A DNA stretch of 64,000 bases from JBKHYJ01 sp046565505 (GTDB taxonomy: Bacteria; Acidobacteriota; Blastocatellia; UBA7656): assembly GCA_046565505.1 (NCBI GenBank), contig JBKHYJ010000053.1:1-64000 (forward strand), in the 5' to 3' direction. Of the stretch, positions 59,320 to 64,000 are shown piece after piece (positions within the stretch are counted from its first letter, which is position 1; the number at the start of each line of letters is the position of its first letter). The notes under the pieces were generated by a model. The model had not been told where the DNA came from and did no database searches. It saw only the letters and a program-made list of their open reading frames with translations. The position numbers and the translations under genes were made by a program.

Positions 59320-61476
59320 ATGAGCAGCAGAAGGATCGGCAACTACCGGATTACGGATTACGTGGGCAGCGGGGGCTTCGGCTCTGTATTCAAAGCCGAA
59401 GACGTGAACACGCCGGGCCGCGTCGTAGCCATCAAGGAGCTTCACAAGAAGCACACGCGCAACACCGTAATCAAGCAACGCTTCTTTCAGGAAGCGGTCG
59501 CGATGGCCCGCCTCGACCACCCGAACCTGCCGCGACTTTACACGTTCGGCGAAGACAACGGCTCTTACTACCTCGTGATGGAGTTCATATCGGGCAAGCT
59601 CTTGAGCGAAGAGATGCAGGACAATGGGCCGATGCCGCCCGCCCGGGCCGTTTCGATACTCTCGCAGGTGCTTGAGGCCGTAAGCTACGCGCACCGCAAC
59701 GGGATCATTCACCGCGACCTCAAGCCCGATAACATCATTCTCACTGAAGGCGGCGGCTCCCACGCGATCAAAGTTCTGGACTTCGGCATAGCGCGGATGG
59801 TGGGCGGCGAGAACCTCACCCTCACGGGCGAAGGGTTCGGCACGCCTGCTTACATGTCGCCCGAGCGGATCAGCGGGGCCGGGGGCGACGACCCCCGAAT
59901 CGATGTTTATTCCGCGGGCATAATCCTGTTCGAGATGCTGACGGGCAAAACGCCCTTCCAATCACATGCGAGCGACCCGGTCGTTTACTGGTCAGAGATG
60001 CGCGACCTGCACACGGGCGAGCCGCTGCCGCCGCTCGCCCCGCTCGGGGTCCCGGCCGCGCTCGAACAGGTGGCGAGGCGCGCGACCGCTAAGAGGGCCG
60101 AGGACCGTTACGCTTCGGCCGATGAATTTCTCGCGGGCCTCAAAAACATCGGCCGCGGCGGCGACCCCGCGGAACCCAGGCCCGCAATCGAGTCGGCGAT
60201 CCTTTTGACCGTCGCGCCGGGCGCGGCGGACGTTTATGTTGACGACCTGCCGCGGGGCACGACGGACGCCTTAACGGGAAGGCTCCTGGTCGAGGGCCTC
60301 GCGCCGGGACTGCACGGCGTGAGGGTCGCGAAGGCCGGTTATAGCGAATACAGAATCGCCGTTTCGCTTGAAGAGGGCCGCCTGACGGATTTGCAGGTCG
60401 CCCTCGCTGCTCGCGCGACGGCGGCAATGCCTAAGGCCGAAGGCACGGCGGCGGCCGGATTCGAGACGATAAAGTTCGAGGCAGGGGATGACACCCGCAT
60501 GGCTCTGCTCGTTGTCGAGAACCTCCCGGCGGGCAGCACCCTGTTCGTCGGGCCTGACCCGGTCGCGCGGGCGGGCGAAGACGGCAAGGCCACCGTCAGC
60601 CTGAGCCCGGGCTCGTATGAAGTTAAAGTTACCGCCCCGACGGGCGCGACCGCGGAGGGCATGGTTACGGTGGGTGCTGAAGAGACTGGGTCGCTGAAGA
60701 CGATGACTATTCCGCTCGCCGCCGCTTCGACGACGGCCCCCGCCGCGCGCCCGCATGCGGCCGGCGCCGGAAAAACGGCGGCGGCGGTCGCGGTCGTGTC
60801 CGTGTTAGTCGCGCTCGCCGCCGCATATTTCGTGCTGCGCGGCCCCGGCCGCGGCGCGGCGCAGGCAGTGCCCGCGCAGGCCCCTGTCGTGCAACCTCAG
60901 ACCGGCGTGACCCCTACCGCCGCGCCGGAGGCAGAGCCGGCGAGGCAGGCCGCGGCCCAAGTTAAGGCTGAAGTTAAAGCCGCCGCCGAAGAACGCCAGC
61001 GGGCGAGAGCGGACGCGGAAAGGGCTGAGGCCGAAAAGAAACTGGCGGAGAAGAAAAACGCCACGCCCGGGCAGACTGCGCCGCGTACGCCCGGCCCATC
61101 TTCCCCTGACCCGGAGCCGCCGCAACCGCCCGCCGCGCAGGGCGCCTGCGTGGGCGTGATGGTCACGGGCGGCCAATCGAATCGTTTCAAGTTGATGCTG
61201 ATTGAGCAATCCGAGGGGTCGCCTGTCCGGGTAATCAATGGACGCACTAACAATCGCGGCCAGTGGGTCCGCTGCGGGTTTACGGCAGGCCGCCGCGTCA
61301 GGGTCATGGTTTTCGGGATGGAGAATGGAGTGAGGGGAGCCTTCCGCGCGACCAGAGAAGTAGTTTTAACCCCTGAAAGGAACATGATCGAGTTTCGCGC
61401 GGACGGTCAGCCTGACATCGCGCCGCCGGGCCCGTTCACGCCCGGGCGGCGGCGGCCCAGGTTTCAGCGCCCGTAG
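59320..61476 (+). CDS. Ser/Thr protein kinase with PEGA domains
   Basis: 718 residues. The Hanks-type kinase domain (about 8-270) has GSGGFGSV, VAIKE (K39), HRDLKPDN (D133), DFGIAR (D154) and GTPAYMSPE. It is followed by one or two PEGA domains (about 285-370 and 385-465). A TM lies at about 490-510 (AVAVVSVLVALAAAYFVL) and a Pro/Ala/Glu-rich linker follows. The C-terminal ~100-residue domain starts CVGVMVTGGQSNRFKLML and is presumably periplasmic. PEGA-STPK proteins sense envelope cues. It is divergent from the PilZ gene and likely signals to its neighbours; the target is unknown. Confidence 0.92.
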   Translation: MSSRRIGNYRITDYVGSGGFGSVFKAEDVNTPGRVVAIKELHKKHTRNTVIKQRFFQEAVAMARLDHPNLPRLYTFGEDNGSYYLVMEFISGKLLSEEMQDNGPMPPARAVSILSQVLEAVSYAHRNGIIHRDLKPDNIILTEGGGSHAIKVLDFGIARMVGGENLTLTGEGFGTPAYMSPERISGAGGDDPRIDVYSAGIILFEMLTGKTPFQSHASDPVVYWSEMRDLHTGEPLPPLAPLGVPAALEQVARRATAKRAEDRYASADEFLAGLKNIGRGGDPAEPRPAIESAILLTVAPGAADVYVDDLPRGTTDALTGRLLVEGLAPGLHGVRVAKAGYSEYRIAVSLEEGRLTDLQVALAARATAAMPKAEGTAAAGFETIKFEAGDDTRMALLVVENLPAGSTLFVGPDPVARAGEDGKATVSLSPGSYEVKVTAPTGATAEGMVTVGAEETGSLKTMTIPLAAASTTAPAARPHAAGAGKTAAAVAVVSVLVALAAAYFVLRGPGRGAAQAVPAQAPVVQPQTGVTPTAAPEAEPARQAAAQVKAEVKAAAEERQRARADAERAEAEKKLAEKKNATPGQTAPRTPGPSSPDPEPPQPPAAQGACVGVMVTGGQSNRFKLMLIEQSEGSPVRVINGRTNNRGQWVRCGFTAGRRVRVMVFGMENGVRGAFRATREVVLTPERNMIEFRADGQPDIAPPGPFTPGRRRPRFQRP

Positions 61477-61588
61477 CACGGTTTACGACATCGTTGAAAG
61501 TTTTGCCCCCGTTCTGGTAAGCTATAACTTTGTGTCATACGCGCGATTCGCGTCATGATGTATTTCATCTAAAAGGAGTGGACAGACA

Positions 61589-61822
61589 ATGGCTAAAAGA
61601 GGAGCAGCTCGCGCGGTCCGTTTGACCTGCCCGAAATGCGCCAGCCCGTTCACAGTGGTCGCTTTTCTCTCTCAAGGGATCGACGCAACGGACTACTGGA
61701 AGGCGAGGGCTGAGGAGCATGATTGCGCGGCTCACGCGAAGGCGATGGAGGCCATGCGTAGAAGCGACGGCACCAAGAACCCCCTCAAGGCTTCAAAGGC
61801 GGCCGCGCGCGGCAAGAAGTAA
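61589..61822 (+). CDS. Small CxxC protein, unknown
   Basis: 77 residues with a good SD (AAAAGGAG, ~10 nt spacing). A single CPKC knuckle sits in LTCPKCASPFTVVAF, and an aromatic segment follows (DYWKARAEEHDC). A Lys/Ala-rich tail (KASKAAARGKK) resembles nucleic-acid-binding basic tails. It could be a small zinc-binding regulatory protein. Its own terminator follows, so it is monocistronic. Confidence 0.7.
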   Translation: MAKRGAARAVRLTCPKCASPFTVVAFLSQGIDATDYWKARAEEHDCAAHAKAMEAMRRSDGTKNPLKASKAAARGKK

Positions 61823-61869
61823 TCTCAATATTCAACTACCTATTTCGACGACTCGCTACTCACTTTTCG

Positions 61870-61894
61870 GGGCCGGTTCTCAAACGACCGGCCC
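61870..61894 (+). terminator. Intrinsic terminator of the small CxxC gene
   Basis: An 8-bp GC-rich stem (GGGCCGGT/ACCGGCCC, 9-nt loop) is followed by TCTGCTTT. It lies between convergent genes (61822 and 61947). The T-tract is imperfect on both strands. Confidence 0.7.
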
Positions 61895-61946
61895 TCTGCT
61901 TTCGCGCCGGCCTTGACCCATACGCCGCGCCCCGGCTCCCTGCGGC

Positions 61947-62942
61947 TTAATCGCCCGAGTGTGTTCTTCGTCTCAATTGGACCAGCGGCGTGAGCGGCGC
62001 TTGCGGCGGGTCCGCATCCCGCCGCGGCTCGAACACCGGGTCGTTGCCGTAATCGCCGCGGCCATCTTCCGCCCCCTGAGTGTGACGGCCCGCGTGATAC
62101 GAGCTGCGCACGAGCGGCCCCGCCTCCACGTAGCGGAAGCCTATCCCAAGTGCTTCCTCCCTCAGCCCTGCGAATTCTTCGGGCGAGTAGTACTTCTCGA
62201 TGGGTATGTGCTTGGGCGTGGGAGCAAGGTATTGACCGACGGTCAATATGTCGCAGCCCGTTCCGGCCAGGTCGCGAAAAGTCCGCAGCAGCTCGTCAAC
62301 CGTCTCGCCCAGTCCGACCATAAGGCCCGACTTCGTCAGCAGCGGCCGCTCCCCCTTACGGGCGTGCGCCCGCCGCAGCAGCTCCATCGACTGCTCATAC
62401 CTGGCGTCGGGCCGGACTCGCTTATACAGGCGGGGCACGGTCTCCGTGTTGTGATTCAACACGTCCGGGCGCGCCGCCAGCACGGTGTCGAGCGCCTCCC
62501 GTTTGCCGCGGAAGTCAGGTATCAACACTTCAATTCGTGTGGCGGGATTAAGGCGCCGAATCCACCGTATCGTCTGCGCGAAGTGAAGCGCGCCGCCGTC
62601 AGGCAACTCATCCCGGTTGACGCTGGTGACGACGGCATGGCGCACGCCCAGCCTGCGCACCGCTTCCCCGACATGTCGCGGCTCGTCGGCGTCGAGGGGC
62701 AGGGGCTTGCCCTTCGTCACGGCGCAGAAGCCGCAATGGCGTGTGCAGACGTCGCCTAAAATCATGAAGGTCGCAGTGCCTTCGCCCCAGCACTCGAATA
62801 TGTTGGGGCAGCGCGCCTCCTGACACACCGTGTGCAGGCTGAGGTCGCCGATCATCTTATTCACGCGGTCGAACGTTTCGCCGGCGCGAATCCTTATTTT
62901 CAGCCATTCGGGCCGCGGCCCCGTTAGTTTAGGCTTAGCCAT
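61947..62942 (-). CDS. lipA: Lipoyl synthase
   Basis: 331 residues from the ATG at 62942 (GAGG 8 nt upstream). LipA inserts two sulphurs into octanoyl-lipoyl domains of E2/H proteins. Both cluster motifs are present: CQEARCPNIFEC (auxiliary cluster) and CTRHCGFC (radical SAM). NTETVPRLY, SGLMVGLGET and the C-terminal RSSYHAG are also seen. The serine ligand of the auxiliary cluster (RSSYHA) is retained. The tail after RHTQG is longer and more Arg-rich than usual. It supports the fused E1 dehydrogenase complex of this window. Confidence 0.96.
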   Translation of the reverse strand: MAKPKLTGPRPEWLKIRIRAGETFDRVNKMIGDLSLHTVCQEARCPNIFECWGEGTATFMILGDVCTRHCGFCAVTKGKPLPLDADEPRHVGEAVRRLGVRHAVVTSVNRDELPDGGALHFAQTIRWIRRLNPATRIEVLIPDFRGKREALDTVLAARPDVLNHNTETVPRLYKRVRPDARYEQSMELLRRAHARKGERPLLTKSGLMVGLGETVDELLRTFRDLAGTGCDILTVGQYLAPTPKHIPIEKYYSPEEFAGLREEALGIGFRYVEAGPLVRSSYHAGRHTQGAEDGRGDYGNDPVFEPRRDADPPQAPLTPLVQLRRRTHSGD

Positions 62943-63066
62943 CCACACCGCCTCTGTTGCGATCAGTCATAATCTATTCTGACCAATAAGGCGGCAGGAA
63001 ACAAGGAAGTATTCACACCGCCAGGACAATTCAGAACGCCGGCCCCGGCCGCTTGCGCCTCCGGCC

Positions 63067-63999
63067 CTATTCGTACCTGAGCGCGACCAGCGGGTCGACC
63101 TTCGTCGCCCGGCGCGCGGGGATGAAACTGGCCGCCAGAGCCACTCCTGAGAGCAGTAGCGGTATGACCGCGAAGGTAACCGGGTCCGTGACGCTGACGC
63201 CGTAGAGGAAATTCACCAGCACGCCCGTAGCGAAAAAAGACCCGAGCAGCCCGAGCGCCACGCCTACGCCGACCATCGCCATGCCTTCCTTCAACACCAG
63301 CTTCAACACGTCGCCGCGCCTTGCGCCGAGCGCCATGCGAATGCCTATCTCGCGCGTGCGCCGCGCGACGGAATAACCCATCACGCCATACACTCCGACT
63401 GCAGCGAGCGAAAGGGCCAGCAGCCCGAAAATGGCGAGAAGCATCGCCCCCAGCCGCGCGGGAAAGAGCGAGCTGCCCAACTGCTCGCTCATGCTTTTCA
63501 GGTCGTACGTCGGCAGGTTCTTTTCCAACGAAGCGACAGACCCGCGCACGCCCGCCGCGACGCTCATCGGGTCGCCGGCGGTGCGGACGTGCATAGTCAT
63601 CCCAGTCTCGTGATTCTGTAGCAGGGGCAGGTACATCATGCTCCGCGGCTCTTCGCCCAGAGTGATGTACTTGGCGTCCCTTGCCACCCCGACAACCTCA
63701 ATAAAAGGGCCATTCTGCGCGCGGAGGCTGATGCGCTTGCCCACCGGGTCTTCCGCAGGCCAGAAGCGTCGGGCGAACGTTTCGCTGACGACGACCACGC
63801 CGGGCGCGCCCTCCCTGTCCTGCGCCGTGAAGTCCCGCCCGCGCAGCAGGGGGATGCCGAGGGTCTCGAAGTATCTCAACCCCACGACGTTCGCATTCAC
63901 TACGTTGGGGTGCTCTTGCGGCGGCGGCTCCTGCCCCTCTACGTAAATAATCGATTGCCTGCTGCTGCCGCTGAGCGGGAGGACTCGCGCGAGCGTGGC
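63067..63999 (-). CDS. ADOP/MacB-type ABC permease, C-terminal part (cut by window edge)
   Basis: The frame is open to the right end, so the N-terminus is missing; 310 residues are visible. The periplasmic (MacB_PCD-like) region includes RYFETLGIPLLRGRDF, VSETFARRFWPAEDPVGKRI and RTAGDPMSVAAGVRG. The C-terminal FtsX/MacB permease domain has three TM helices, with AVYGVMGYSVARRTREIGIRMALGARRGDV typical of this family (in part: RRTREIGIRMALGA). These ADOP permeases are abundant in Acidobacteriota and have unknown substrates. Confidence 0.88.
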   Translation of the reverse strand, partial: ATLARVLPLSGSSRQSIIYVEGQEPPPQEHPNVVNANVVGLRYFETLGIPLLRGRDFTAQDREGAPGVVVVSETFARRFWPAEDPVGKRISLRAQNGPFIEVVGVARDAKYITLGEEPRSMMYLPLLQNHETGMTMHVRTAGDPMSVAAGVRGSVASLEKNLPTYDLKSMSEQLGSSLFPARLGAMLLAIFGLLALSLAAVGVYGVMGYSVARRTREIGIRMALGARRGDVLKLVLKEGMAMVGVGVALGLLGSFFATGVLVNFLYGVSVTDPVTFAVIPLLLSGVALAASFIPARRATKVDPLVALRYE

Positions 64000-64000
64000 T

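Noticed and set aside
1..64000. CRISPR arrays, IS elements, integrases, prophage or toxin-antitoxin genes
   Set aside because: No regularly spaced repeats, transposase or integrase motifs, att-like repeats or toxin pairs were found on reading both strands.

Overview
The window is GC-rich, densely packed bacterial chromosome. The gene repertoire suggests an Acidobacteriota member, most likely Blastocatellia (Pyrinomonadales-like). This is an inference from protein style: zinc-ribbon membrane proteins opening with CPxC motifs, a PEGA-domain kinase, QGxxKNH surface proteins, a fused 2-oxoacid dehydrogenase E1 and an ADOP-type permease. There are no rRNA or tRNA genes, CRISPR arrays, transposases or prophage genes that I can support. 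Both ends cut a gene: a surface protein on the left and an ABC permease on the right.

Layout. Positions 1-8 kb hold mixed housekeeping genes: DUF1835, a metallophosphoesterase, rlmN, DUF72, a NucS-like nuclease and two tiny membrane proteins. Positions 8.2-26.8 kb form one long minus-strand exopolysaccharide or O-antigen locus with gaps of at most about 230 bp. Read 5' to 3' it encodes a Wzz-like chain-length protein, WecB, an O-antigen ligase/polymerase, a heparinase II/III-like protein, AsnB, a Wzx flippase, a methyltransferase, two glycosyltransferases, a membrane spermidine-synthase-like protein, a CapK-like adenylate-forming enzyme and a DUF362 protein. Positions 27-31.5 kb carry a glycine-zipper protein, an M14 peptidase and a ferredoxin-MBL fusion.

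Positions 31.6-34.4 kb are a phenylalanine operon (DJ-1/PfpI, pheA, DAHP synthase). Its leader shows every part of a ribosome-mediated attenuator: a near-consensus sigma70 promoter, a leader peptide with five Phe codons within eight codons, an antiterminator pairing and a terminator with a T-tract. Positions 34.7-42.4 kb hold membrane proteins of unknown function, a fused E1 alpha/beta dehydrogenase, a domain-swapped aconitase-family enzyme and an acyl-CoA dehydrogenase. Positions 42.7-46.2 kb hold two paralogous zinc-ribbon membrane proteins and a NatAB-type ABC exporter.

Positions 46.2-52.6 kb combine an AAA+ (MoxR/ChlI-like) ATPase, an encapsulated-ferritin-like protein with a C-terminal encapsulin-targeting-like peptide, and a VWA protein in one minus-strand cluster. 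A divergent DUF58 plus BatA-like pair follows. No encapsulin shell gene is present.

Positions 52.7-61.5 kb are the most intriguing region. A co-directional set encodes a PilZ protein, a zinc-ribbon/TM/SPOR protein, a membrane-anchored amidase, an actin-like ATPase fused in frame to a full-length HU-type DNA-binding domain (with a strong internal ribosome binding site), a second PilZ protein and a zinc-ribbon protein. A PEGA-domain Ser/Thr kinase is divergent from it. I propose this as a candidate undescribed envelope/cytoskeleton module. The window closes with a small CxxC protein, lipA and the truncated permease. Intergenic heptad-type inverted repeats occur at two sites.
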